From JAWLBW01 sp041687475 (GTDB lineage Bacteria; J088; JAWLBW01), in the NCBI GenBank assembly GCA_041687475.1, contig JAWLBW010000021.1, positions 1 through 26,337 of the forward strand: a stretch of DNA of 26,337 nucleotides, read 5' to 3'. Under the pieces are notes generated by a model. The model was not told where the DNA came from and ran no database searches. It worked only from the letters and a program-made list of their open reading frames with translations. Both the position numbers and the translations under genes were made by a program. This document shows, piece after piece, positions 7,107 to 14,590 of the stretch; position 1 is the first letter of the stretch; every line of letters begins with the position of its first letter.

Positions 7107-7727
7107 ATGGCAGAAAAGACGGTATACGTCTACACAGAAGGTCTTCTCGAACCGCTCGATCGCGAGTACTTCAAGAACACACTGCGCTTTCTTCCGGGCG
7201 TAAGCAGCGTCGGCGTCATCGGCAAGCCGGCGATTCCGGCGCCGGCCGGCGCGTCGCTCGGTTACGAGGTGCGTTTCGAGCCCTCGAAGCTCACCCTTGA
7301 AGAAATTGAAAAGCGCTTGCAGGAACGCGGCTTCAAGGTCTCGGCCATTCAGGAAGTGCCCAAGGAAGCGGTAAACGTTCCCGATCGCGCCGACGCGCTT
7401 CCGAATGTGACCGACGTCTATGCGCCGGTGGCTCCGACGACCGTGCGCGAGGTGCTCTTTCGCGTGGCCGGCCTGGTAACCGTCAACGAAGTCAGGCGCG
7501 TGCGCGAATCGCTGCAGGGCCTGGGCGGCGTGCACGGCTTCTTTTCGATGGTTGCCGAAGCGGCCGACGAGCCGTGGGCCGGCGATACCGGTCTGGTCGA
7601 CGTGCAGTACGACTCGACCCAGGTCAAGGAAGAACAGCTGAAGGACCTCATCGAGAAGGTTCACGGCCTCAAGGTCACCAGCTGGAAGCACCTGCCGAAC
7701 AACCTGAACTTTCCCTTCCCCCTCTGA
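7107..7727 (+). CDS. Cysteine-free tandem HMA/ferredoxin-fold protein
   Basis: The 206-residue protein seems to contain two ferredoxin-like (beta-alpha-beta-beta-alpha-beta) repeats like those of heavy-metal-associated domains. Repeat 1: KTVYVYTEGLLEPLDREYFKNTLRFLPGVSSV, a strand YEVRFEPSKL, then EEIEKRLQERGFKV. Repeat 2, after about residue 110: VREVLFRVAGLVTVNEVRRVRESLQGLGGV, a strand GLVDVQYDSTQV, then EQLKDLIEKVHGLKV. Neither repeat has the CxxC metal-binding motif and the whole protein has no cysteine at all. It is therefore unlikely to bind copper in the usual way. A bidirectional terminator follows. Function unknown; the fold assignment is by pattern only. Confidence 0.6.
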   Translation: MAEKTVYVYTEGLLEPLDREYFKNTLRFLPGVSSVGVIGKPAIPAPAGASLGYEVRFEPSKLTLEEIEKRLQERGFKVSAIQEVPKEAVNVPDRADALPNVTDVYAPVAPTTVREVLFRVAGLVTVNEVRRVRESLQGLGGVHGFFSMVAEAADEPWAGDTGLVDVQYDSTQVKEEQLKDLIEKVHGLKVTSWKHLPNNLNFPFPL

Positions 7728-7751
7728 TAACACGTCAGTGATGGAACGGTT

Positions 7752-7782
7752 AAAAAAGGCGAGCGCGAAGCTCGCCTTTTTT
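7752..7782. terminator. Bidirectional rho-independent terminator
   Basis: AAAAAA-GGCGAGC-GCGAA-GCTCGCC-TTTTTT. The 7-bp stem is perfect and flanked by A6 and T6, so it can act on both strands. It follows the gene ending at 7727. Confidence 0.9.
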
Positions 7783-7801
7783 CGTTCAATCGTGCATCAA
7801 T

Positions 7802-7825
7802 ACACGGAGACGCAGAGACGCAGAG
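7802..7825. repeat. 8-mer array, unit ACGCAGAG x3
   Basis: Units ACACGGAG, ACGCAGAG, ACGCAGAG. Similar 'ACGGAGACGCAGAG' microsatellites are seen in intergenic DNA of several unrelated bacteria (recollection, not searched). Confidence 0.65.
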
Positions 7826-7983
7826 AGGGGGTACTCGAAAGCTGTGGCGCAGCGCTTCCCCCAGAGGGCCTTTCTTTTGTTGCTTCAATGCGGAGGGATA
7901 TCCCGGTATCTGATCTTCAGGCCGGGCGACCTAATCGGCACCGCCCCCAGACACTACCGTGTAGCCATGCAGCACGGGCTGAA

Positions 7984-8055
7984 GGTCCGACGGTCCGACG
8001 GTCTGAAGGTCTGAAGGTCTGAAGGTCCGACAGTCTGACAGTCAGACAATCCGAC
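7984..8055. repeat. 8-mer array, nine units of GGTCTGAA/GGTCCGAC
   Basis: Nine units in perfect 8-base register: GGTCCGAC x2, GGTCTGAA x3, GGTCCGAC, AGTCTGAC, AGTCAGAC, AATCCGAC. Sequence decays toward the right end. The same family, including a GGGCTGAAGGTCCGAC lead-in, occurs inverted at 25986-26040. Confidence 0.9.
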
Positions 8056-8082
8056 GACCGCCCTCCCCCCGTGCCGCACGAC

Positions 8083-8787
8083 TTATCGTGCCACGCCAGC
8101 CGTGCGTTCGGCCCACTCTTCGTAGCCGCCGGGAAACTGGTACACCGGACGCGCGCCCGCCGCGGCCAGGCGCTTCGCGGCTTTCCGGCTTGCACCGCAG
8201 GCGGCCCCGGTGCAATAGGTAATGATGGGGCGGCCCGACGAAGCCCAGGCCTTCCACGTGGCGTCGGGAGCTTCGTCGTCGGCGCGCAGGGCCCCCGGAA
8301 TATGACCGGCCGCCCACGCCTCTGCGGCGCGGAAGTCGAGCACCAGGGGGTGCTTGCGGGTCAGCAGATGCCAGAGTCCGGCCCATTCGATCTCGAGATA
8401 ACCGCTCTCGTACTTGGTCCACCCGTCGACTCCGCCCGGATACACGAGCACCGGTCCCCCGTTTCGCGTCGCGACGAATCGGGCCGCGTCTATCAGCGCC
8501 AACGCCGACCGACCATAAAGCACGATGGGGCGCGGCGGCCCCTCGACCAATCGAGCCAGCCGCTTGCGCGCCGACTCATCGTCATGCCAGGGCACGTTCA
8601 CGGCGAACGGGAGGTGACCGCTGTCGTAGTCAGCAGGCTCGCGCAGATCGAGCAACAGCAGATTCGGGCGGCTCTCGATGAGCTCGGCCAGATCGCGCGA
8701 GTCGACCGAGGGAACACCGGCGGCCCGCGACGCCACCGGTAGCACGACAAACAGAATAGACGCGCCGAACAGCATGCGCGCCGTCAT
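8083..8787 (-). CDS. Exported tandem-rhodanese sulfurtransferase
   Basis: The 234-residue protein has a signal peptide (MTARMLFGASILFVVLPVASRAAG) and two rhodanese domains. Domain 1 (about 25-125) contains DLREPADYDSGHLPFAVNVPW, but its active-site loop reads YGRSALAL, with no cysteine. Domain 2 (about 135-230) has DFRAAEAWAAGHIPGALR and a loop with the catalytic cysteine, YCTGAACGAS. This inactive-N/active-C layout is normal for thiosulfate and 3-mercaptopyruvate sulfurtransferases. It overlaps the dtd gene upstream by four bases, making it last in a three-gene operon. Periplasmic sulfur transfer or cyanide/thiosulfate handling is inferred. Confidence 0.85.
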   Translation of the reverse strand: MTARMLFGASILFVVLPVASRAAGVPSVDSRDLAELIESRPNLLLLDLREPADYDSGHLPFAVNVPWHDDESARKRLARLVEGPPRPIVLYGRSALALIDAARFVATRNGGPVLVYPGGVDGWTKYESGYLEIEWAGLWHLLTRKHPLVLDFRAAEAWAAGHIPGALRADDEAPDATWKAWASSGRPIITYCTGAACGASRKAAKRLAAAGARPVYQFPGGYEEWAERTAGVAR

Positions 8788-9227
8788 GACACCTCCAGCC
8801 AGAACGTAACCGGCCCATCGTTGACGAGAGCAACCTGCATGTCGGCGCCGAAAATACCCTGTTCGACCGGTACGCCACGCGCGGCAAGCGCCCGCACGAA
8901 CGTCGTGTACAATGACTGCGCCTGCGCCGCCGGCGCCGTCGGCCCATAATCGGGCCGTCGACCCTTTCTCGTATTCGCGCCCAGGGTAAACTGGCTCACC
9001 ACAAGCGCCGCGGCATCAGGGGTATCGAGCAGGCTGCGGTCGGGGCGGCCGTCGTCGCCGGCGAGAATACGGTAATGGGCCACCTTATCGGCCAGCCGTT
9101 CGGCTATGGCCTCGTCATCGCTTCGTACCACCCCGAGCAGCACCAGCACACCCGGCCCGATGGCCCCCTTCACTTCGCCGGCAACCTCGACCGAGGCCCG
9201 GCTGACCCGCTGCAGAAGCGCTATCAC
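8784..9227 (-). CDS. dtd: D-aminoacyl-tRNA deacylase
   Basis: The 147-residue protein matches DTD along its full length: N-terminal MIALLQRVSRASVEV, LLGVVRSDDE, KVAHYRIL, the SQFTL motif followed by NTRKGRRPDY, and the C-terminal NDGPVTFWLE containing the NxGPxT-type motif. DTD hydrolyses D-amino acids and glycine mis-attached to tRNA, using the 2'-OH of the tRNA and a cross-subunit Gly-cis-Pro. It overlaps both neighbours by four bases (LSm-like gene upstream, rhodanese downstream), so all three are translated together. Family length is normal. Confidence 0.95.
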   Translation of the reverse strand: MIALLQRVSRASVEVAGEVKGAIGPGVLVLLGVVRSDDEAIAERLADKVAHYRILAGDDGRPDRSLLDTPDAAALVVSQFTLGANTRKGRRPDYGPTAPAAQAQSLYTTFVRALAARGVPVEQGIFGADMQVALVNDGPVTFWLEVS

Positions 9228-9550
9228 GGCAGTTGGTTCTCTCCGTCCGAATTCGCGAACGACTCGTCGAACAGGTCGCCCGGGTCGTTCTCTCCGTCAA
9301 TCTCGCCGCCGGACACAGCGGTCGGTTCATACGCCGCCGCATCGACCTCTTCGACCGGCGCCTGTTCGAGTTCTTCGGGCGAGACGGGTCGAATCGAAGA
9401 CACGGTGTCGACCGCGATGGTTATCCACCGGCCCTGGGTACGCAGATAAATCTCTTCTTCGCCGACTTCAATGAGCGTGCCGAAATATCGCACGCCCTTT
9501 GCCTGCACGCACACGAACTGTTTGAGACAACCGTCGAGAGAATTACGCAC
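9224..9550 (-). CDS. Small SH3/LSm-like protein with acidic tail
   Basis: The 108-residue protein starts at a GTG (9550) preceded by a purine-rich GGGGGCAGA. Residues 10-50 form a run of strands (FVCVQAKGVRYFGTLIEVGEEEIYLRTQGRWITIAVDTVSSIRPV) with the hydrophobic/glycine pattern of LSm/SH3-like barrels. The remainder is a low-complexity acidic tail rich in E, D and N. The open frame extends to 9640, but that runs through the TATAAT promoter at 9585-9590, so the shorter start is preferred. It is the first gene of the dtd operon. A nucleic-acid or adaptor role is possible but unproven. Confidence 0.55.
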   Translation of the reverse strand: MRNSLDGCLKQFVCVQAKGVRYFGTLIEVGEEEIYLRTQGRWITIAVDTVSSIRPVSPEELEQAPVEEVDAAAYEPTAVSGGEIDGENDPGDLFDESFANSDGENQLP

Positions 9551-9584
9551 TCTGCCCCCTGCCCGACAAAAAAAGACACCTGTC

Positions 9585-9590
9585 ATTATA
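9585..9590 (-). promoter_or_regulatory. -10 box TATAAT for dtd operon
   Basis: A consensus -10 on the minus strand, 34 bases before the GTG start at 9550. The -35 region is poor (TGGCCG at 17-base spacing). Confidence 0.5.
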
Positions 9591-9712
9591 ACGGGCAGGT
9601 CTGCCGGCGGCCATGCGGGCGGGTTTCGAACGCCGACCATGCACGACGGCTCGCATGCCCGTGGCAGCGAATTCTCGCGTTCGCACTTCGCCGCCGGGGC
9701 CCGGTCTTGCTG

Positions 9713-9742
9713 TTGCGCCGCTGTGCGTCAGACCGCTATAAT
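9713..9742 (+). promoter_or_regulatory. Promoter of the envelope glycan operon
   Basis: TTGCGC (9713-9718), 18-base spacer, perfect TATAAT (9737-9742). The predicted leader to the ATG at 9861 is about 110 bases. Confidence 0.6.
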
Positions 9743-9860
9743 TGAGTATTTATCCTTTGGAGGAAAAGCCGCGTCTCGTTCCCGGCTCGCCTGCCGGCGG
9801 GTCTGCCTGCGACCGAATGCGCCCTGCGCGCGTCGCGTCGAACGAGAACGGTCTTCCGGC

Positions 9861-11132
9861 ATGCGCATTCTTTACGTTACCCAGTACTATCCGCCCGAAA
9901 CCGGCGCCGGCGCCCTGCGCGCGCGCGAAATGGTCAGAGCCTGGCGCGAAGACGGCCATGACGTGCGCGTCGTCTGTGCCTTTCCGAACTATCCGGCAGG
10001 CCGCGTGGCGCCCGAATACAGGGGACGACTGTACGCGCGTGAAGAGCACGAAGGCGTTCCGGTACTGCGCATGCCCATTTACACCAGCGAAGAGAAGACG
10101 TTCGTCACCCGCCTGGGTAACTACGGCTCCTTTGCGACCACCGCCTTTCTCGGCGTGCTGGCCTCGGAGCGGCCCGATGTGGTGTACGTGACCTCGCCGC
10201 CCCTGCCCGTCGGGCTGGCCGGGCTTGCCGCCCGCGTGAAGGGCGTGCCCTATGTCTTCGAGGTGCGTGATCTGTGGCCCGACGGCGCCCGCGCTTTCGG
10301 GCAGATCAGCGAAGGACGCCTGTATCGGGCCGCCAAGAAATTCGAGAGCCGCTGCTATCGACATGCCCTGCGCGTCGTGGCCGCCAACCCGGCTCACCCC
10401 GAGCGTCTGCGCGAACGGGGGGTTCCGACCGAGAAAATCATCTTCGGCCCCAACGGCGCCAACCTGAAAACGTTCGCCGCGGCCGCCGACGTTGCCCTGC
10501 CCTGCCGAAAGGGCGGCTTGCGCCTCTTCTACGGCGGGCTGCTGGGCCTGCAATACGCCATGCTCGACCTCATCGAAGCCATGCATCTCGTGCGCGACCT
10601 CGACGTGCACCTGACGGTGGCGGGCGAAGGCGTGAAGCGCGCCGAAATGGAAGCGGCCATCGCCCGCCACGGCCTCACGAATGTAACCATGCTGGGGCAG
10701 GTACCCCTCGAGCGGGTACCCGAATTGCTGGCAGAGAACGACGTGTCGGTCATTCCCCTCGGTGCGAATCAGGTGTCGCAGGAAATCACGCCGGTCAAAC
10801 TTTACGAATCATGGGCCGCGGCGCGCCCCGTCATCATTGGTTCGCAGGCGGTCGCAGCCCGCTTCGTACGCGACGCCGGCGGCGGAATCGCCTACCCCCC
10901 CGAAGACATCGGCTCGCTGGCTGCATCCATTCGGTGGATGTATCATGCGGGCGCCGATGCCGTCGCCGCCATGGGCATGGCCGGCAAGGCTCACGTGCAG
11001 ACCTACGATCGCGGGGTCATCGCACGGCGCATTCTATCCGAAGTACAGGCAGCTCTTTCGGGCGCCTCCGTGACCGTACCCAGTACCCCGCTGCAAGTCG
11101 AAGGATCAGGCAGGAGCCAGGTGCATGAATAA
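9861..11132 (+). CDS. GT4-family glycosyltransferase (WcaI/WbuB-like)
   Basis: The 423-residue protein is a GT-B glycosyltransferase. The N-terminal domain begins MRILYVTQYYPPETGAGALR and has DVVYVTSPPLPVGL and VFEVRDLWPD, all typical of the WbuB/WcaI group of GT4 enzymes. The C-terminal donor domain shows LFYGGLLGLQYA, HLTVAGEGVKRAEME and the ITPVKLYESWAAARPVI acceptor of the E-x7-E motif. It should transfer an activated sugar to a lipid-linked glycan on the cytoplasmic face. The ATG at 9861 fits the conserved N-terminus although the ribosome binding site is weak. It overlaps the next gene by eight bases and opens a five-gene operon. Confidence 0.88.
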   Translation: MRILYVTQYYPPETGAGALRAREMVRAWREDGHDVRVVCAFPNYPAGRVAPEYRGRLYAREEHEGVPVLRMPIYTSEEKTFVTRLGNYGSFATTAFLGVLASERPDVVYVTSPPLPVGLAGLAARVKGVPYVFEVRDLWPDGARAFGQISEGRLYRAAKKFESRCYRHALRVVAANPAHPERLRERGVPTEKIIFGPNGANLKTFAAAADVALPCRKGGLRLFYGGLLGLQYAMLDLIEAMHLVRDLDVHLTVAGEGVKRAEMEAAIARHGLTNVTMLGQVPLERVPELLAENDVSVIPLGANQVSQEITPVKLYESWAAARPVIIGSQAVAARFVRDAGGGIAYPPEDIGSLAASIRWMYHAGADAVAAMGMAGKAHVQTYDRGVIARRILSEVQAALSGASVTVPSTPLQVEGSGRSQVHE

Positions 11133-12549
11133 CCGAAGGTGGTTGACCTCAGTACGCGTGCTCGGCGACATGCTCATCGCCCTCATGGCGTATTACGCGG
11201 CATTCTGGCTGCGCATGAACGTCGAAATTCCGTTTACGGAAAAGTTGCTGCCCCGCCCCACGTTCACACGGCTGCCGCATTTCTGGTGGGTGGTTGTGGG
11301 CGCCCAGGCGCTGGCGCTCTACTTCGCCGGTCTGTACGACGAAGATCGCATTCGCAGGCAGTCGTCGCTGCGCGCGCCGCTGGCCGCCGTCATCATGACG
11401 ACGCTTTTCCTCATCGCCTTTTATTTCTTCATCGACATACGCTTTCCGCGTACGGTATTCCTTGTCTTCTTCCTGCTCGACTTTCCCCTTCTCATCGGTT
11501 GGGAGTGGCTGACGCACAAGTTTCGTACTCCTTCGCGCCGCCAACGAACGGTGTTCGTAGGCGTGAACCGGACCAGCGCAGACCTGTTGCGCGAGATTCA
11601 GCGGCGCCCGTGGCTCGGTCTCGACGTCGTCGGCTTCGTTCGCGAGCAGGCAGTTCCGGCCATGGCCGGGCTGGGCGCGCCCCCCGAAGAGCCCGCCGAC
11701 ACCGGTGATCTGCCCGTACTGGGCTCGCGCGAAGACATCGCCCGCATCGTGCAGGAAAACGACATTGACCAGATTATTCTCACGCCCAGCACCAACTGGC
11801 AGGACGAGCTCATTGACCAGTTGGGCGAACTGGGTCAGCAGAACTCCGGCGAGATGAGACGCACGCAGGTAATGCTCGTACCCTCGCCCCACGAGATTCT
11901 CATCGCGAAGCCCCGGCAGAGCCAGGTGCACGACATTCCGCTGATTCCCTTCCTGCGCGAACCGCTGAGCACCGTAGAGCGCATGCTCAAGCGCGTGATC
12001 GACGTAACCGGCGCGCTGCTGCTGGGCATTCTGGTTCTGCCGGTGTGCCTGTTCGCGGCCCTCGGAATCAAGGCGACCTCGCCGGGCCCGCTCTTTTATC
12101 GGCAGGTACGCGTCGGCCGGAACGGAAAACTTTTTTCCATCATCAAGTTCCGCACCATGGTCACCGACGCCGAAAAGCTGACCGGCGCCGTTCTGGCTCA
12201 GAAGAACGACCCGCGTATCTTTCCGCTCGGCCGCGTGTTGCGCAAGACACGCATCGACGAGCTGCCCCAGCTGCTCAATATTCTCAGCGGCGACATGAGC
12301 TTTGTCGGACCGCGACCCGAACGCCCCGAATTCGTAAGCCAGTTTCGCAAGGAAATACCCGGCTACGCCGAGCGCCTTCGCGTCAAGCCGGGCGTCACGG
12401 GCCTGGCGCAGGTCAACGGCTACTATGAAACCACGGCCGAAAACAAGCTCAAATACGATCTGACTTATATCTACAACTATTCGTTCCTGCTAGACATCAA
12501 GCTTCTTCTGGCCACGGTCAAGGTGGTGCTTACGGCTCGCGGTACATGA
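11125..12549 (+). CDS. Polyprenyl-phosphate sugar-1-phosphate transferase (WbaP/EpsL-like)
   Basis: The 474-residue protein has the standard PHPT architecture: four N-terminal membrane helices (about 10-130), a CoA-binding-like Rossmann domain (TVFVGVNRTSADLLREI ... DQIILTPS, about 140-260), a further helix (TGALLLGILVLPVCLFAAL) and the C-terminal bacterial sugar-transferase domain with SPGPLFYRQVRVGRNGK, FSIIKFRTM, the Asp-Glu dyad in RIDELPQLLNILSGDMSFVGPRPE and VKPGVTGLAQVNG. These enzymes attach the first sugar phosphate to undecaprenyl phosphate and so start O-antigen, capsule or exopolysaccharide repeat units. It overlaps both neighbours, consistent with tight co-translation. Confidence 0.93.
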   Translation: MNNRRWLTSVRVLGDMLIALMAYYAAFWLRMNVEIPFTEKLLPRPTFTRLPHFWWVVVGAQALALYFAGLYDEDRIRRQSSLRAPLAAVIMTTLFLIAFYFFIDIRFPRTVFLVFFLLDFPLLIGWEWLTHKFRTPSRRQRTVFVGVNRTSADLLREIQRRPWLGLDVVGFVREQAVPAMAGLGAPPEEPADTGDLPVLGSREDIARIVQENDIDQIILTPSTNWQDELIDQLGELGQQNSGEMRRTQVMLVPSPHEILIAKPRQSQVHDIPLIPFLREPLSTVERMLKRVIDVTGALLLGILVLPVCLFAALGIKATSPGPLFYRQVRVGRNGKLFSIIKFRTMVTDAEKLTGAVLAQKNDPRIFPLGRVLRKTRIDELPQLLNILSGDMSFVGPRPERPEFVSQFRKEIPGYAERLRVKPGVTGLAQVNGYYETTAENKLKYDLTYIYNYSFLLDIKLLLATVKVVLTARGT

Positions 12550-13727
12550 AGCAGCTGCGCGCGCTCATCGTACCGGCGCTGTATGTCTTTGCCGCCGCAG
12601 CCCCGGTTTCCATCGCGGCGTTGAACATCGCCTCGTCGGTGCTGCTGACCGTGTGGATTCTGGCCGCCACCCCCGAAGAGCGCGCCCTGGCGGCCAAGGC
12701 TTCGCTGCCGCTTCTGCCGTGGGCCCTCGCCCTGGTACTCGGATTCGCCTTCAGCCCCACGCCGCGACCCGACGGACTGCGTCAGTTGTGGAGCCTGGCC
12801 CCGCTGCCGCTGCTCGCAACCTACATCGGTCGCGTCGACCCTTTCAGATTGCTTTCCGTCTACGCGCTCGCCTTCCTGGTCGCAGGCGCCATGGGTGTCG
12901 TTCAATTCACGGCCGGCACCCTGCTGCCCGCCCATACCCCCCTGGCGCCGATTGCAGGCTGGCGGGCCAAGGGCTTCTTCACCCACGCCCTTACCTTCGG
13001 CGCGGTGTGCATGTTCACGACCCTGGCCCTCGCTCACCTGGTTCAGCATGTAAAGGGAAGACGAGGTCGGTTTCTGACGGCGATACTCGGGATATCGCTG
13101 GTCGTGTTGGCGCTCACGCGCGCCCGCAACGCCTGGATCGGTTTCATGGCCGCCGTTCCGATCGTGCTCTGGCACAACCGGAAAGCTATGCACTGGGCCA
13201 TGCTCATCGCCCTCGTCGGCGGCGTCGCCTTCTTTTCGACCCCCCTTCTGCGCGAACGCGCCTTCAGCCTGGCACAGCTCGACACCACCCCCACGACCAG
13301 CACCGGCACACGCCTGTTTCTGTGGAAGGATGCGCTCGCTCAGTTTTCGGAGAGGCCCCTCTTCGGCTGGGGACCACGCACCTTTGAAGACAACATGAAT
13401 GCCCGGCACCCCGACGTGCCGCTCATGACGCGGGTGCACGCCCACAACAACGTGCTTCACGTGCTGGCCGAACTGGGCGCCGTGGGCCTGCTGGGCATGC
13501 TGGGTACCTTCGGGTGGTTGCTGTACCGGCTGTGGCAGAGCCCCGCCGGCCCCTGGCGCCGCATCGCCTTCGCCGTCTGGGTCAGCTTTCTGACGGCGGG
13601 ACTTTTCGAGTGGAATTTCGGCGACGCCGAAGTCGTCATGAACCTCTCGATGTGGACGGCGCTTGCCATGGGCGCAGCCCGCCCGGCCACCGAGAAGAAT
13701 CTTGCATTTTCACCTGCCCTCGACTAA
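12546..13727 (+). CDS. O-antigen ligase/polymerase-like membrane protein (Wzy_C)
   Basis: The 393-residue protein is highly hydrophobic with about ten membrane segments. A large periplasmic loop contains the Wzy_C/WaaL pattern: RLFLWKDALAQFSERPLFGWGPRTF followed by HAHNNVLHVLAELGAVGLL (about 255-320). The histidine of HxHN is important in ligases of this family. It would join or polymerise lipid-linked glycan on the outer face of the inner membrane. Its ATG overlaps the stop of the upstream transferase (ATGA). Ligase and polymerase cannot be told apart by eye. No flippase (Wzx) or ABC exporter is in the window, so the rest of the pathway must lie elsewhere. Confidence 0.82.
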   Translation: MKQLRALIVPALYVFAAAAPVSIAALNIASSVLLTVWILAATPEERALAAKASLPLLPWALALVLGFAFSPTPRPDGLRQLWSLAPLPLLATYIGRVDPFRLLSVYALAFLVAGAMGVVQFTAGTLLPAHTPLAPIAGWRAKGFFTHALTFGAVCMFTTLALAHLVQHVKGRRGRFLTAILGISLVVLALTRARNAWIGFMAAVPIVLWHNRKAMHWAMLIALVGGVAFFSTPLLRERAFSLAQLDTTPTTSTGTRLFLWKDALAQFSERPLFGWGPRTFEDNMNARHPDVPLMTRVHAHNNVLHVLAELGAVGLLGMLGTFGWLLYRLWQSPAGPWRRIAFAVWVSFLTAGLFEWNFGDAEVVMNLSMWTALAMGAARPATEKNLAFSPALD

Positions 13728-13759
13728 CATGGTTCTTTCCTTCCGCACGACTACTTGCC

Positions 13760-14590
13760 ATGGCGTTCTACGAAAAAGTTCTCACAGCTGATGAAGTCAA
13801 CCGGATCGAGCGCATTCATGTCGACGATCTGGGCTTCGGCTACGACAAGTTCGGGGCAAATCGCGAAACGCTCTTCAATACGTATGCCGTCGTCAAGCAT
13901 ATCTACGAGAAATACTTTCGCGTAGAGAGCTACGGCATCGAGAACGTTCCGACCGAAGGCCGGGCCATTCTTGCCTCGAATCACAGCGGCACCCTGCCCA
14001 TCGACGGCATGATGATCGGCATCGACTGCTTCAAGAAGCTGCAACCGCCCCGCCTCATGCGCGCCGTGGTCGACCGCTTCGCGGCAGCCCTGCCCTTTGT
14101 CGGCACGTTCCTGAGCCGCGTGGGTCAGGTAACCGGCTCGCGCCGCAACTTCCAGGAGCTGCTCGAAGCCGAGGAAATGGTCGTCGTCTTTCCCGAAGGC
14201 GCCAAGGCGTTGGGCAAGCCGTACAGCCAGCGGTACCAGCTGTATCCCTTCAACATGGGCTTCGTCGAGCTTGCGCTGAAGCACCAGGCCCCGATCGTGC
14301 CCGTCGCCGTCATCGGCGCCGAAGAGCAGATGCCGGTGCTCGCCAACATCAAGCCGCTGGCGCAGGCGCTGGGGTTGCCGTACGTTCCGCTGTTGCCGAC
14401 CATTCTGCCGATTCCGCTTCCCACGCGTTATCACATTTACTACGGCGAACCGCTTTATTACCACAAGCAGTTTGCCGAAGACACCATTCAGAATCCCGAA
14501 ATGGTGCGCGAGCTCGCCCGCGACGTGCAGGAAAAGGTTCAGCTGATGCTTGACCGCGGACTCGCCGAACGAAAGGGAGTTTTCGTATGA
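13760..14590 (+). CDS. PlsC-like lysophospholipid acyltransferase
   Basis: The 276-residue protein has an acyltransferase core: ILASNHSGTLPIDGMMI (catalytic histidine; spacing is H-x6-D, longer than the standard H-x4-D), a glycine/arginine strand FLSRVGQVTGSRRNFQELL, VVVFPEGAKALGKP (the FPEG motif) and APIVPVAVIGAEE. The NHSG-LP-D variant occurs in a recognised subgroup of PlsC-like proteins. It overlaps the following epimerase gene by four bases. In Mycobacterium an acyltransferase and an epimerase gene (Rv0502 and Rv0501) are similarly adjacent, from memory. An acyl transfer to a glycerolipid is likely; acceptor unknown. Confidence 0.82.
   Translation: MAFYEKVLTADEVNRIERIHVDDLGFGYDKFGANRETLFNTYAVVKHIYEKYFRVESYGIENVPTEGRAILASNHSGTLPIDGMMIGIDCFKKLQPPRLMRAVVDRFAAALPFVGTFLSRVGQVTGSRRNFQELLEAEEMVVVFPEGAKALGKPYSQRYQLYPFNMGFVELALKHQAPIVPVAVIGAEEQMPVLANIKPLAQALGLPYVPLLPTILPIPLPTRYHIYYGEPLYYHKQFAEDTIQNPEMVRELARDVQEKVQLMLDRGLAERKGVFV

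Larger units (their letters stand above)
7783..8082. other. Gene-free 3'-to-3' gap with two repeat arrays
   Basis: The region lies between convergent genes. It contains an ACGCAGAG 8-mer array (7802-7825) and a GGTCTGAA/GGTCCGAC 8-mer array (7984-8055). The intervening 150 bases hold nothing I can identify; reading frames across it are not supported by codon use or ribosome binding sites. Confidence 0.6.
9551..9860. other. Divergent promoter region between dtd operon and envelope operon
   Basis: The 310-base gap contains a minus-strand -10 (9585-9590) and a plus-strand promoter (9713-9742). After the plus promoter there is a ~110-base leader with a strong GGAGGA at 9759-9764 that has no start codon at a useful distance. 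No gene is supported here. Confidence 0.6.

Noticed and set aside
7984..8055. Possible CRISPR array
   Set aside because: Units are 8 bases with no spacers and no cas genes nearby; it is a simple tandem array.
9471..9860. N-terminal extension of the glycosyltransferase (553 residues)
   Set aside because: It would run through two promoters, and the conserved GT4 N-terminus begins at the ATG at 9861.
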